Shown one piece after another: positions 19,537-28,982 of a DNA stretch of 64,000 bases (the first letter of the stretch is position 1; each line of letters starts with the position of its first letter). Below the pieces are notes generated by a model. It was not told the DNA's origin, made no database searches, and saw only the letters and a list, made by a program, of their open reading frames with translations. Position numbers and translations under genes: made by a program. The stretch comes from Williamsia soli (GTDB lineage Bacteria; Actinomycetota; Actinomycetes; Mycobacteriales; Mycobacteriaceae), in the NCBI RefSeq assembly GCF_017377795.1, contig NZ_JAFRDR010000002.1, forward strand, positions 496,001-560,000, written 5' to 3'.

Positions 19537-20661
19537 TCAGTCGGAGACGATGACTTTGCCTGCGCCCACCGTCACGGTGTCGTACACCCGCAGAATCTGA
19601 TCGGCGACCTGTGACCAGTCGTACCGTCCGGCACGCACGCGCGCGCGATCGACCATTGCGGCGCGGCTCTCGTCGTCGCCGAGGGCGGCGATGATCCCGT
19701 ACGCCAGCTCGTCGGAGTCGCCGACGTCGACGAGGACGCCTGCGCGACCGTCGTCGAGGACCCGCCGAAACGCATCAAGCTTGCTGGCCACCACTGCTGC
19801 TCCGGCGGCCATGGCCTCGACGAGCACGATTCCGAAGCTCTCGCCTCCCAGATTGGGCGCGCAATAGACGTCTGCCGAGCGCAGCGCCCGGGCCTTGACC
19901 TCATCGTCCACCTGGCCGAGGAACACCATGTGGTCGGCGAGATCGCCGGCTTTCCCGCGCAGCGTGCGCTCGTGTCCCCCACCGACGACCAACACTCTCA
20001 GGTCGGGGTATCGAGCCACCACTGCGGGCAGTGCTTCGAGTAACACGTCCATCCCCTTGCGGGGTTCGTCGTAGCGGCCGAGGAACAGGAGGGTCCGGCC
20101 GGGATGCGGGTACCCCTCGAACGGTTCGGCGTGTGAGAACGACTGGGTATGAACACCGTTCGGGATCTCGACGGCGTCAGATCCGAGGGACTCCATCTGC
20201 CACCGCCGGGCCAGCTCGGAGACCGCGATCTTGCCGGCGATCCGTTCGTGATACGGGCGCAGGATTCCCTGAAAGACACTGAGCAGCAACGACTTCGTGG
20301 TCGCAGCGTGGAAGGTCGTGACGATCGGGCCCTGCGCCACCATCAGCGACATCATCGAGATGCTCGGCGAGTTGGGCTCGTGTACGTGAAGGATGTCGAA
20401 CTTCTCATCCCTGATCCAACGGCGCAGGCGCGCATACGCTTGCGGGCTGAAGTTCAGTCGTGCCACCGACCCGTTGTATGGAAAAGCCAGTGCTTCGCCC
20501 ACCGATACCACGTACTCAGGGAGTTCGGTGTCCTTTCCGGACGGCGCCAAGACACTCACCGTGTGACCGCGGTTGATGAAAACCTGCGCCAGCTCCATGA
20601 CGTGGGCCTGCACGCCGCCGGGAACATCGAACGAGTAGGGACAGATCATGCCGATCTTCAT
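19537..20661 (-). CDS. pimA: Phosphatidylinositol alpha-mannosyltransferase PimA
   Basis: A 374-residue GT4-family enzyme that transfers the first mannose from GDP-mannose to phosphatidylinositol at the inner leaflet of the membrane. It opens with MKIGMICPYSFDVPGGVQAH, and the C-terminal Rossmann domain carries LLFLGRYDEPRKGMDVLLEA and the sugar-nucleotide motif GESFGIVLVEAMAAG. ATG 20661 shares one base with the stop of the acyltransferase gene (TGATG). Part of the pgsA-patA-pimA operon conserved across mycolate-producing bacteria. Confidence 0.96.
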   Translation of the reverse strand: MKIGMICPYSFDVPGGVQAHVMELAQVFINRGHTVSVLAPSGKDTELPEYVVSVGEALAFPYNGSVARLNFSPQAYARLRRWIRDEKFDILHVHEPNSPSISMMSLMVAQGPIVTTFHAATTKSLLLSVFQGILRPYHERIAGKIAVSELARRWQMESLGSDAVEIPNGVHTQSFSHAEPFEGYPHPGRTLLFLGRYDEPRKGMDVLLEALPAVVARYPDLRVLVVGGGHERTLRGKAGDLADHMVFLGQVDDEVKARALRSADVYCAPNLGGESFGIVLVEAMAAGAAVVASKLDAFRRVLDDGRAGVLVDVGDSDELAYGIIAALGDDESRAAMVDRARVRAGRYDWSQVADQILRVYDTVTVGAGKVIVSD

Positions 20662-21578
20662 CAGGTGGCCTCGCCCGCGATGCGCCGTCGGCGCGTGTCG
20701 GACCAATCGGCCTGCCAGAGCGGCTGCAACATGTGCCAGTCCTGGGGGTGGGCAGCGATGTTCGACTCGAACTCGTTCGCCAGTAGCTGCGTGGCCGCTG
20801 CAACCCCACCGGAGGTGTCGAGCGGTCCGGACAACCGAAATTGCGACGTGTCCGGGCCGGTGAACCAGTGGTGGACTGCGATCAGCGCGGCCCCGGTGTC
20901 GATCGCCAGCTTTGCCGGCCCGGCAGGCATCCGGGTCGGCTCACCGAAGAATGTGACAGGTACCCCGTGCTCTGCGAGGTCCCGCTCCCCCAGCAGACAG
21001 ACGACGCCACCCGATCGCAGGCGGCGTGCCAACTGACCGTAGGGCGGCTGCTCACCACCGCTGAGCGGGAAGATCTCGAAACCCAGGGACTCGCGATAGC
21101 GGACGAATCGTTCGAACAGAGACTCTGGAGACAACCGTTCCGCGACGGTCGAGAACGTGCCGACGTTCTGCACCAGCCATACCCCGGCCATGTCCCAGTT
21201 GCCGCTGTGAGGAAGCGCCAGGACCACCCCCTTGCCCTGGGCCAGTGCGTTGTCGAGCAGCTGACGATCGGGCGCCGGGAGGTCGATCCGTGACGCTGCA
21301 AGCGCGAAATCCATCGTCGGGAGCCGGAATGCCTCACGCCAATACCGGGCATAGGACCGCATCGAGTCACGAATCAACGACTCCGGGACCTCGTCGGGTG
21401 CACAGCCCAGTACGCGGGCCAAGTTCTTGCGGAGCTGTGCAGGCCCGCCGTTCCGGCCGCCTACGAAGTCGCCGGCCCGATCGAACACGGTCCGAGCGAC
21501 CGACTCCGGAAGCAGGCGCACCAGCGACCACCCGGCCGCATAACCGACGTCCGCCAGCCGTTCGCCTACCGAACTCAC
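20661..21578 (-). CDS. patA: Phosphatidylinositol mannoside acyltransferase
   Basis: A 305-residue membrane-associated acyltransferase of the LpxL/HtrB family that acylates the mannose of PIM1/PIM2 using acyl-CoA. The catalytic HxxxxD motif is HSGNWD, with His at about 134 and Asp at 139. Other blocks are LLGERDLAEHGVPVTFFG and ARYWREAFRLP. GTG 21578 overlaps the pgsA stop as GTGA and gives the family length. Corresponds by context and motif to M. tuberculosis Rv2611c. Confidence 0.94.
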   Translation of the reverse strand: MSSVGERLADVGYAAGWSLVRLLPESVARTVFDRAGDFVGGRNGGPAQLRKNLARVLGCAPDEVPESLIRDSMRSYARYWREAFRLPTMDFALAASRIDLPAPDRQLLDNALAQGKGVVLALPHSGNWDMAGVWLVQNVGTFSTVAERLSPESLFERFVRYRESLGFEIFPLSGGEQPPYGQLARRLRSGGVVCLLGERDLAEHGVPVTFFGEPTRMPAGPAKLAIDTGAALIAVHHWFTGPDTSQFRLSGPLDTSGGVAAATQLLANEFESNIAAHPQDWHMLQPLWQADWSDTRRRRIAGEAT

Positions 21579-22237
21579 GCGGTTGATCCGTCCTCGTCCG
21601 CGACAGCAGTCGGGGCAGCGATGGGTTGCAGATCGGTGGCACCAGGCGATTTGTACACCGACCACATGCGTTGGAACACGGTGATCAAGCTGCCGACCGC
21701 CAGCAACCACATCGCTATGTAGATGGCCCACGACAGACCGAGCCCGGTCAGGCCAGTGCCGACGAGCACGATGATCAGGCGATCAGGACGTTCGATGAGT
21801 CCGCCGTCACCATTGAGTCCACTGGCCTCGGCACGTGCCTTCGCATACGAGATCACCTGAGAGGTGACCAGACAGATCATCGTGGCGACGAACAGTTGCT
21901 TGCTCGGTTCCTCGACGAGGCACCACCAGCCGAGCCCGGCAAAGATCGCACCGTCGGCGAGCCGGTCGCAGGTGGAGTCGAGCACGGCACCGAACTTGGT
22001 GCCCCCGCCGCGGGCCCTTGCCATGGCGCCGTCGAGCATGTCGAACATCACGAACAGCCAGATCACGAGGGTGCCGACGAACAAATACCCCATCGGGAAC
22101 AGCGTCACCGCAGCGGCGATGGTCGCGGTGGTGCCGATCATCGTCATGGCATCAGGCGTGAGTCCGGTCTTGATCAAAGCCCTGCCCAGGGGCAGCGTGA
22201 CCTTCGATACCGACGCCCGGCCCAGCACACTCAACAT
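21575..22237 (-). CDS. pgsA: Phosphatidylinositol phosphate synthase (CDP-alcohol phosphotransferase)
   Basis: A 220-residue integral membrane enzyme that joins CDP-diacylglycerol and inositol 1-phosphate to give phosphatidylinositol phosphate. The CDP-alcohol phosphotransferase signature is complete: Asp66, Asp69-Gly70, AMARA, Gly83, Asp87 and Asp91. About six hydrophobic helices are visible. It supplies the lipid used by PatA and PimA immediately downstream. The family also includes phosphatidylglycerophosphate synthases; the operon context supports the inositol enzyme. Confidence 0.93.
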   Translation of the reverse strand: MLSVLGRASVSKVTLPLGRALIKTGLTPDAMTMIGTTATIAAAVTLFPMGYLFVGTLVIWLFVMFDMLDGAMARARGGGTKFGAVLDSTCDRLADGAIFAGLGWWCLVEEPSKQLFVATMICLVTSQVISYAKARAEASGLNGDGGLIERPDRLIIVLVGTGLTGLGLSWAIYIAMWLLAVGSLITVFQRMWSVYKSPGATDLQPIAAPTAVADEDGSTA

Positions 22238-22292
22238 TGATCCAGCATGCTCTCCATCAACCCAGCACTTCCCATCAACCCTGCGCCTCTCA

Positions 22293-22862
22293 TCAAGCCT
22301 CCAGCCTCGACCAGGCCTGAGCGAGCAGACCTCTGGTGTCGCGAAGCAACTGCGGCATCACCTTCGTCTCACCGACGACGGTGATGAAGTTGGCGTCGCC
22401 ACCCCACCGCGGGACGACGTGCTGGTGAAGGTGCTCGGCCAGCGACCCGCCTGCCGCGGCACCCAGATTCAGTCCGACGTTGAACGCATCCGGGTTGGAT
22501 ACCGACTTGATCGCCCGGATCGTCTTCTGCGTGAAAGCCATCAGCTCACGGCTCTCGGCCTCGGTGAGATCCTCGAGGTCGGCGACCTGCCGGTAGGGCA
22601 CGATCATCATGTGGCCCGGGTTGTACGGGTACAGGTTCAGCACGGCGTACACCGATTCGCCGCGTGCGACGATCAGGCCCGCCTCGTCCGACATCGTCGG
22701 AATGTCGAGGAACGGGTGTACCGACTTGGCCGACGACTCGCCTCCGGACAGCGGGGCAGCGGTGATGTACGACATCCGATGTGGGCTCCACAAACGCTGC
22801 AACCGATCCGGATCGCCGGGGCCCTCGTCGCGGAGGATTCCGGGGCCGTCAACCGACGTCAC
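22293..22862 (-). CDS. HIT-family nucleotide hydrolase/phosphorylase
   Basis: A 189-residue histidine-triad protein. The triad [10 protein letters not shown] is at 144-153, and [14 protein letters not shown] is the companion block. The homologue at this position in M. tuberculosis, Rv2613c, is known as an Ap4A phosphorylase, so cleavage of diadenosine polyphosphates is the likely activity. Start GTG 22862 overlaps the thrS stop as GTGA, tying it to ThrRS, an enzyme type that can produce Ap4A. The coupling is therefore metabolically sensible. Confidence 0.88.
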   Translation of the reverse strand: MTSVDGPGILRDEGPGDPDRLQRLWSPHRMSYITAAPLSGGESSAKSVHPFLDIPTMSDEAGLIVARGESVYAVLNLYPYNPGHMMIVPYRQVADLEDLTEAESRELMAFTQKTIRAIKSVSNPDAFNVGLNLGAAAGGSLAEHLHQHVVPRWGGDANFITVVGETKVMPQLLRDTRGLLAQAWSRLEA

Positions 22863-24937
22863 GGCGCCTCCCCACCCGCGGGGACGTGACGAAGAGCCTC
22901 GATCAGGTCAGCGGTCGGGGACTCGTTGCGCCGCGCGGCAGACCAGTTGGCCACCAGCGTGACGGCTTCCGCGACCGGCACCCCGTTGACCTGGGTGCCG
23001 TCACGGAACCGGAAGCTCACCGCGTCCGCTTCCACGTCACGCTCCCCCGCCAGCAGCATGAACGGCACCTTACCCGTGGTGTGGTTCCGGATCTTCTTCT
23101 GCATCCGATCGTCGGAGGAGTCGACCTCGGCGCGCAGGCCCCGATCGCGGAGTTGCGACACAACGGCTTCCAGGTGCGGCACGAATGCATCCGCGACGGG
23201 GATGCCGACCACCTGCACCGGCGACAGCCAGGCCGGGAAAGCACCCGCGTAGTGCTCGGTGAGGACTCCGAAGAACCGTTCGATCGATCCGAACAACGCC
23301 CGGTGGATCATCACCGGCCGATGCTTGGACCCATCGGGGCCGGTGTACTCCATCTCGAATCGCTCGGGCAGATTGAAGTCGAGCTGGATGGTCGACATCT
23401 GCCAGCTCCGGCCGAGGGCATCTTTGACCTGCACCGAGATCTTGGGTCCGTAGAACGCGGCCCCACCCGGATCTGGGACCAATCTCAATCCTGACGCCTC
23501 ACCGACCTCGGCCAGGGTGGCCGTCGCCTCGTCCCAGATCTCGTCGGATCCGACGGACTTGTTGGGATCCCGGGTCGACAACTCCAGATAGAAGTCGTCG
23601 AGTCCGTAGTCCTTGAGCAGACCGAGCACGAAGTTGAGCGTTGTCGCCAGCTCGCCGCGCATCTGCTCCTTGGTGCAGTAGATGTGGGCGTCGTCCTGCG
23701 TCATGCCGCGGACGCGGGTCAGGCCGTGGATGACGCCGGACTTCTCGTAGCGGTAGACCGACCCGAACTCGAACAGGCGCAGCGGCAGCTCACGGTAGGA
23801 GCGACCACGTGCGTTGAAGATCAGGTTGTGCATCGGACAGTTCATCGGCTTGAGGTAGTAATCCTGGCCGGGTTTGCGTACGGCACCGTCGTCGTCGAGC
23901 TCGGCGTCGAGATGCATCGCCGGGAACATGCCGTCCTTGTACCAATCGAGGTGACCGGAGATCTCGTAGAGGTTGCCCTTGGTGATGTGGGGGGTGTTGA
24001 CGAACTCATACCCCTCGTCGATGTGGCGCCGACGCGAATAGTCTTCGAGCTCCTTGCGGATGATCCCGCCCTTGGGATGAAAGACGGGCAGGCCTGATCC
24101 GAGGGCGTCGGGGAAGCTGAACAAATCCAGTTCTGCACCCAGTTTGCGATGATCTCGCCGCTCGGCCTCGGCCAAGAGTTCGAGGTAGGCGTCCATGGCC
24201 TCCGCCGACTCCCAGGCAGTGCCGTAGATCCGCTGCAGATCGGCATTGTCCTGGTTGCCGCGCCAGTACGCGGCAGAGCTGCGGGTCAGCTTGAAGGCGG
24301 TGATGTACTTCGTCGTCGGCACGTGGGGACCGCGGCACAGATCGCCCCAGATCCGCTCACCGGTGCGGGGATTGAGATTGTCGTACGCGGTCAGCTCACC
24401 GCCGCCGACCTCCATCACCTCCGGGTCGTCCGCCGATCCCTTGTCGTCGACGAGCTCGAGTTTGTACGGCTCGCCCGCCAACTCGGCTTTCGCCTCGTCG
24501 ACCGTCCCGTAGACCCGACGCGAGAAGCGCTGCCCGGACTTGATGATCTGCTTCATCTTCTTCTCGAGCGCGGTGAGGTTCTCCGGGGTGAACGGCTGAT
24601 CGACGTCGAAGTCGTAGTAGAAACCGTTCTCGATGGGAGGGCCGATACCCAGTTTCGCCCTCGGGTCGAGGTCCTGGACGGCCTGCGCCAGTACATGTGC
24701 GGCGGAGTGCCTGATCACACTCCGGCCGTCCTCGGTGTTCGCGGCCACGGGCTCGACCACCGCGTCCTGCTCCGGCGACCAGGACAGATCCCGAAGCGCG
24801 CCTTCGGCGTCTCGGACGACGACGATGGCCTCGGGCCCCTTGTTCGGATGCCCGCTCTCGCGTAGTGCCGCCCCCGCGGTGGTCCCGGCCGCCACCGTGA
24901 TCGTGGCAGCGGGCAAGACAACTGGGTTCTCGGACAC
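22859..24937 (-). CDS. thrS: Threonyl-tRNA synthetase
   Basis: A 692-residue class II synthetase charging tRNA-Thr. It has an N-terminal TGS-like domain, an editing domain with HSAAH at about 77-81, a catalytic core ([17 protein letters not shown]) and a C-terminal anticodon-binding domain. Start GTG 24937 is chosen because AGGAG lies eight bases upstream and the length then equals that of the M. tuberculosis enzyme; an upstream ATG at 24994 has no visible ribosome-binding site. It heads the thrS-HIT-pgsA-patA-pimA run. Confidence 0.97.
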   Translation of the reverse strand: MSENPVVLPAATITVAAGTTAGAALRESGHPNKGPEAIVVVRDAEGALRDLSWSPEQDAVVEPVAANTEDGRSVIRHSAAHVLAQAVQDLDPRAKLGIGPPIENGFYYDFDVDQPFTPENLTALEKKMKQIIKSGQRFSRRVYGTVDEAKAELAGEPYKLELVDDKGSADDPEVMEVGGGELTAYDNLNPRTGERIWGDLCRGPHVPTTKYITAFKLTRSSAAYWRGNQDNADLQRIYGTAWESAEAMDAYLELLAEAERRDHRKLGAELDLFSFPDALGSGLPVFHPKGGIIRKELEDYSRRRHIDEGYEFVNTPHITKGNLYEISGHLDWYKDGMFPAMHLDAELDDDGAVRKPGQDYYLKPMNCPMHNLIFNARGRSYRELPLRLFEFGSVYRYEKSGVIHGLTRVRGMTQDDAHIYCTKEQMRGELATTLNFVLGLLKDYGLDDFYLELSTRDPNKSVGSDEIWDEATATLAEVGEASGLRLVPDPGGAAFYGPKISVQVKDALGRSWQMSTIQLDFNLPERFEMEYTGPDGSKHRPVMIHRALFGSIERFFGVLTEHYAGAFPAWLSPVQVVGIPVADAFVPHLEAVVSQLRDRGLRAEVDSSDDRMQKKIRNHTTGKVPFMLLAGERDVEADAVSFRFRDGTQVNGVPVAEAVTLVANWSAARRNESPTADLIEALRHVPAGGEAP

Positions 24938-25061
24938 CTGGAAAGCTCCTGTCGACATCAGACCGCTACGACCGGATCGGCCGAGCTGGCTCATCAGTCC
25001 ATGATGTTAGTGCCGTCGGGATGCGCGTCCCACGTCCGGTGTGCCGCGGCATGTCCGCTTT

Positions 25062-25508
25062 CTACAAAATCGGGCTCTGTAGCCAGGACCAGTCGATCCC
25101 GACCCACCCGCCGACCAGACCCAGGGCGCCCAGCAGCCACAACGTCGCGAGGACGACTGCGCAGGTGAGAAGGCCCAGCAGCGCCTGCACGCTCCAGTGC
25201 TGCTTTTTGACCCAGTCCATCCACAGGTCGTATTTTCCGCGGGCGAACTTCAGAAGCCGATGTGCCCACTCGAACTCAGACGCCAAGATGCCCAGCCCGG
25301 CGAAAACGATCAGCCAGCCGGGGCCGGGGTACGGGATCAGCACCAATCCGCCGATCAGCACCGCACCCCCGACCACACCCACCACGCAGCGATAGATCAG
25401 GTTGAGCTTTTTCCTGTCGCGAATTTCGTTGCGCTTGGTGGAGATTGCAGCGAGGATGCCCGAGGCTGGGCGGTCGTGCTCGACGTCGACACCGGCTTCT
25501 TCAGGCAC
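25062..25508 (-). CDS. TIGR02611-family membrane protein
   Basis: A 148-residue protein with two pairs of hydrophobic segments (about 42-85 and 108-135) and the hallmark PYPGPGWLIVFAGLGILA. The family is widespread in actinobacteria and has no assigned function. The N-terminus is acidic and cytoplasmic, followed by a Lys/Arg-rich stretch (KRNEIRDRKKLN). It lies 67 bases downstream of the acyl-CoA dehydrogenase stop region and upstream of thrS on the same strand. Confidence 0.8.
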   Translation of the reverse strand: MPEEAGVDVEHDRPASGILAAISTKRNEIRDRKKLNLIYRCVVGVVGGAVLIGGLVLIPYPGPGWLIVFAGLGILASEFEWAHRLLKFARGKYDLWMDWVKKQHWSVQALLGLLTCAVVLATLWLLGALGLVGGWVGIDWSWLQSPIL

Positions 25509-25579
25509 TGCAACGATCCTTTGTCCGAAGTTGAGCGATCACGAACTCTCACTGACAGAGTACGGAATACGCAGCCAGG

Positions 25580-26875
25580 CTAGGTCGCCGACCTGTTCTT
25601 CGGGACGTCCCGGAAAGCGAGTCCCACGTCGTGCGTGTGCTCGCGGGGCATACCGAGAACCCGTTCGCTGATCGCGTTGCGCGCCATCTCCGTCGTTCCG
25701 CCCGCGATGCACGACACCTGCTGCATGAGGTAGTCGGTGCCGCGCTCGACGACTGCGCCGTCCGCGGAATCCCAGGCGGCGCCCGACGCCTCGGTGAACT
25801 CGTAGCTGATGGACGTGATGCGGGTGGCGGCCAGGCCCGACATCAACCGGGCGATGCTTGCCGACTGGTCGGAGACGGACCTCGACGCGATACCGCGACC
25901 GATACGGTCACCGAGCGCCGCCTTGACGACGTCGAGCATCTTGGCCTCGCCGAGGAGGTCGCGGGTGATGGGGTCATCGAGACGGCCCGCATCTCGCGCG
26001 ACCTCGTACAGTTCCGACAGCCGGGACCCGCCTCGCGAGCCACCCCCGGGCAACGTCGTGTACGGCGAGTTCGACGCCATCCGCTCATGGAACATCCACC
26101 TGGTCCCGACTTTCCAGCCGTCGTCGACCTCGCCGACGCGGTCGGTGTCCGGAACCCTGACATCGGTCAGGTACTCCTGGCAGAACTCACGCGAGCCACT
26201 GAGCATCTCGATCCGGTGCACCTCTATGCCCGGGGCCCTCAGCGGGAGCATGAACACCGTCAGCCCGCGATGCTTGGGTACATCCCAGTTCGTCCGGGCC
26301 AAACACAGTGCCCAGTCGGACCACCACGCGCCCGTCGTCCAGATCTTCGACCCGTTGAGAATCCAGTCGTCGCCATCGCGGACGGCGGTCGTCAATGCGC
26401 CGGCGACATCCGAACCACCGCTGGGTTCGGAGAGGAACTGCATCCAGATCTCCTCACCCCGCAAGATGGCCGGGATGTGTTGCCGCTTCTGTTCTTCGGT
26501 ACCGAAATCCATCAACACCCCGACACAGGGGGCGAACGTCGGTGACTGCAACCGGGCCGGATATTCGTAGCCCGTCATCTCGTCGTTCAGTGCCTGCTGA
26601 TGCGCCCTGGTCAATCCTTGCCCGCCGTACTCGGGCGGGATGCAGAGGCCGGCGAACCCGGCGTCGAACAACCTCCGTTGCAGCGAACGTTCGTGCTCGA
26701 CGTGGGCGAGTTCGTCCTCGTCGGCACCCTCGTTCCTGATGACGCCTACGTGAGCGGCAGGATCAGCGCGCTCGAGGTTGGCCCGGATCCACGTGCGCGC
26801 CCGGGCCCGGAAGCTAGCGACCGATTCCGGCGGGGCTGATTCTGCGGTGCTTACATCTTCCTGTTGTGTGCTCAT
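25580..26875 (-). CDS. Acyl-CoA dehydrogenase
   Basis: A 431-residue FAD enzyme expected to introduce the alpha-beta double bond into an acyl-CoA. Visible blocks include LCIPPEYGGQGLTRAHQQAL, the FAD/substrate segment MQFLSEPSGGSDVAGALT and GSKIWTTGAWWSDWALCLART. A late IAGGTTEMARNAISERVLGMP block is typical of the FAD-binding C-terminus. ATG 26875 overlaps the upstream dehydrogenase stop as ATGA. Paired dehydrogenases of this type often form heterotetramers for steroid or bulky acyl-CoAs in actinobacteria; the substrate here is unknown. Confidence 0.9.
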   Translation of the reverse strand: MSTQQEDVSTAESAPPESVASFRARARTWIRANLERADPAAHVGVIRNEGADEDELAHVEHERSLQRRLFDAGFAGLCIPPEYGGQGLTRAHQQALNDEMTGYEYPARLQSPTFAPCVGVLMDFGTEEQKRQHIPAILRGEEIWMQFLSEPSGGSDVAGALTTAVRDGDDWILNGSKIWTTGAWWSDWALCLARTNWDVPKHRGLTVFMLPLRAPGIEVHRIEMLSGSREFCQEYLTDVRVPDTDRVGEVDDGWKVGTRWMFHERMASNSPYTTLPGGGSRGGSRLSELYEVARDAGRLDDPITRDLLGEAKMLDVVKAALGDRIGRGIASRSVSDQSASIARLMSGLAATRITSISYEFTEASGAAWDSADGAVVERGTDYLMQQVSCIAGGTTEMARNAISERVLGMPREHTHDVGLAFRDVPKNRSAT

Positions 26876-28011
26876 GCGCTGACCTCCTGGCGCTCGACGA
26901 TGTCGGCGAGTTTCTGCCGATGCTCCGCGGGTGTCCCGTAGTTCGATCTGTTCGCCGCGGCGCGGCGCGCAAACAGGTGTAGGTCGTGCTCGAAGGTGAC
27001 GCCGATGCCGCCGTGGATCTGCACGCAGTCCTGTATCAAGTCGCCGCCGTAGCCACCGACGTAGGCCTTGGCTGCGCTGACCAGTTCCGCCGCGTCCGCC
27101 GAATTCGCAGCGACCGCTGCCGTGGCTTTGTCCGTGATCGCGTGACTCGCCTCGAGCCACGCCTTCATGTCGGCGAAACGGTGCTTCAATTCCTGATACG
27201 AGGCCAGCGGACGTCCGAACGAGTACCGATCGAATGCCCAGTCCAGGGTCATCTCGAAGGCGGCCTGCAGCGCGCCCACCGACTCGGCGCAGCTGATCAC
27301 GATCGCGATGTCCTGGGCGTGCGCCACATCGTCGCGAGCCCGGCCCGGAGCGCCGACCAGCGCGGTCACCGGCAGACGCACCTCGTCGAATTCGACTACC
27401 CCGTAGCGACGGGTGAGATCAATCGACGTCAGCGCGCTCACCCGCACCCCGTCAGCATCCCGCGGCACGAGGACCTGAGACAAGCCGTCCCCCGTCCGCC
27501 CGGTGACCAGCAGGATGTCCGCCGTCCCCGCCGCCTCGACCGGACGCTTCGTGCCCCGCACGATCACGTCGGCCCCGTCGATCTCGATCTCGACGGCGGG
27601 TGCGGCCGCGGTCGACTTCGGATTCGGTTCGCTCACACACCATGCCGCCGTCGATGTCCCTGCGATCAGCGACTGCAGCAACTCGGCGCGGATGTCGATC
27701 GGGTACTCGCTCAGCAGGGCGATCACCACGTTCGTCGGTATCAGCGGACCCGGCGCGGCATACCTGCCGAACTCATGGGCGACCAGCGACAGGTCCTCGA
27801 GGCCCGAGTCGCCGATGACCCCGCCACCCTGGTCCTCGGGCGCCAGCAGGCTCGTCCAGCCCAGTTCCGCACCGCGCCGCCAGTAGTCGGCGGTGAATCC
27901 CCTCGACTCGCCACGGAGACGGCGAAGTTCGGCAGGCGGTACCTGCTCGCGAAGAAATTTTGCGGTGTTGTCCCGAAAGAACTCCTGATCGTCCGTCAGC
28001 TCCAGCAACAT
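26872..28011 (-). CDS. Acyl-CoA dehydrogenase, partner subunit
   Basis: A 379-residue member of the acyl-CoA dehydrogenase family. The N-terminal domain begins MLLELTDDQEFFRDNTAKFL, and the C-terminal helical domain includes QIHGGIGVTFEHDLHLFARRA. The middle domain is divergent, with CVSEPNPKS instead of the usual TEP-GSD block. It probably pairs with the downstream dehydrogenase in an alpha-beta complex. ATG 28011 is chosen over an upstream open stretch because homologues begin here. A palindrome 54 bases upstream is a likely operator. Confidence 0.88.
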   Translation of the reverse strand: MLLELTDDQEFFRDNTAKFLREQVPPAELRRLRGESRGFTADYWRRGAELGWTSLLAPEDQGGGVIGDSGLEDLSLVAHEFGRYAAPGPLIPTNVVIALLSEYPIDIRAELLQSLIAGTSTAAWCVSEPNPKSTAAAPAVEIEIDGADVIVRGTKRPVEAAGTADILLVTGRTGDGLSQVLVPRDADGVRVSALTSIDLTRRYGVVEFDEVRLPVTALVGAPGRARDDVAHAQDIAIVISCAESVGALQAAFEMTLDWAFDRYSFGRPLASYQELKHRFADMKAWLEASHAITDKATAAVAANSADAAELVSAAKAYVGGYGGDLIQDCVQIHGGIGVTFEHDLHLFARRAAANRSNYGTPAEHRQKLADIVERQEVSA

Positions 28012-28064
28012 GGGCGTGATTGTCCTAACCTCGGTCGACCTGCGAATACATACATCTCCCACAG

Positions 28065-28081
28065 TGAGAATACTATTCTCA
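28065..28081. promoter_or_regulatory. Palindromic operator upstream of the dehydrogenase pair
   Basis: TGAGAATACTATTCTCA is a perfect palindrome with 8-bp arms around a central base. It contains a TANNNT-type -10 hexamer in both directions (TAGTAT on the minus strand), so a bound repressor would block initiation of the dehydrogenase operon. Such sites are typical of TetR-family regulators of fatty-acid or steroid genes; no regulator gene is adjacent. Confidence 0.65.
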
Positions 28082-28163
28082 TTCGAATTCCATTAGTAGC
28101 CTCTTCGGGCCCACCGAGGCAAGCGGAACCACCCCCGATCCGCCTCGAACATACGATCTGGTG

Positions 28164-28790
28164 ATGAGTTTTCAGGGATTCCCCGAGGCCGCGCTGGACT
28201 TCTATGACGACTTGGAGCAGGACAACTCCAAAGCCTTCTGGGAAGCGCACAAGGAGACGTACCGCCGTGCCGTGGCAGACCCGATGAACCAGCTCGTCGA
28301 GGCGCTGGGCGACGAGTTCGGGCAGCCCAAGGTGTTCCGCCCCTACCGCGACGTACGGTTCGCGAAGGACAAGACCCCATACAAGACACATCAGGGAGCG
28401 TTCTTCGCCGTCGGACCGGCCACCGGTTACTACGTGCAGATCGGCGCACCCGGGGTGAAGGTCGCCGTCGGCTATTACGACGCCGCACCGGAGCGACTGG
28501 CGAACCTGCGTGCGGCGGTCGACCACGATCTCCACGGGCCCGCACTCGAGGAACTCATCGACGCCCTGGATGTGGACGGGTGGGAGATCGGTGGCAGTGT
28601 CCTCAGGACCGCACCCCGCGGGTGGGACAAAGACCATCCACGAATTGCGCTACTACGCCACAAAACCCTCACCGCTTCACGGGACTACGGATTCGAAGAT
28701 TTCATCCACAGTCCGGCACTCGTCGATCGCATACGCGCGGACTGGAGGTCGGGCACACCTCTCGTCGAATGGGCGCTTCGCCACGGGTGA
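28164..28790 (+). CDS. DUF2461 family protein
   Basis: A 208-residue soluble protein of the DUF2461 family (TIGR02453), found in many bacteria and of unknown function. It begins MSFQGFPEAALDFYDDLEQD and contains the family block YRDVRFAKDKTPYKTHQGAFF. ATG 28164 is preferred to the GTG immediately before it because family members start MSF. It is transcribed away from the acyl-CoA dehydrogenases, and the operator palindrome lies about 85 bases upstream. Confidence 0.87.
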   Translation: MSFQGFPEAALDFYDDLEQDNSKAFWEAHKETYRRAVADPMNQLVEALGDEFGQPKVFRPYRDVRFAKDKTPYKTHQGAFFAVGPATGYYVQIGAPGVKVAVGYYDAAPERLANLRAAVDHDLHGPALEELIDALDVDGWEIGGSVLRTAPRGWDKDHPRIALLRHKTLTASRDYGFEDFIHSPALVDRIRADWRSGTPLVEWALRHG

Positions 28791-28907
28791 TCCGGGTGCG
28801 AGCCGCCTCGAATATTGAGACTTTCCCATAATTACCGTCTCGATATAGCGAGCAGTCACACTGCCATTTGACCTTGCAAAGTGCACATCGCAGAGAGTTG
28901 CTGCTGC

Positions 28908-28974
28908 CGTTGTCGCAAAACTTGCCCGCACACGCCGACATTTGAATCAGAATCTTAAAAGTTTTGCGATAACG
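28908..28974. promoter_or_regulatory. 16-bp inverted repeat over the resolvase-like gene promoter
   Basis: CGTTGTCGCAAAACTT (28908-28923) and AAGTTTTGCGATAACG (28959-28974) are inverted copies with a single mismatch, 35 bases apart. The right arm overlaps TAACGT (28970-28975), a TANNNT -10 hexamer seven bases before ATG 28983. The arrangement fits a repressor or recombinase binding site. The surrounding 190 bases are noticeably richer in A and T than the neighbours. Confidence 0.6.
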
Positions 28975-28982
28975 TGACGGGC

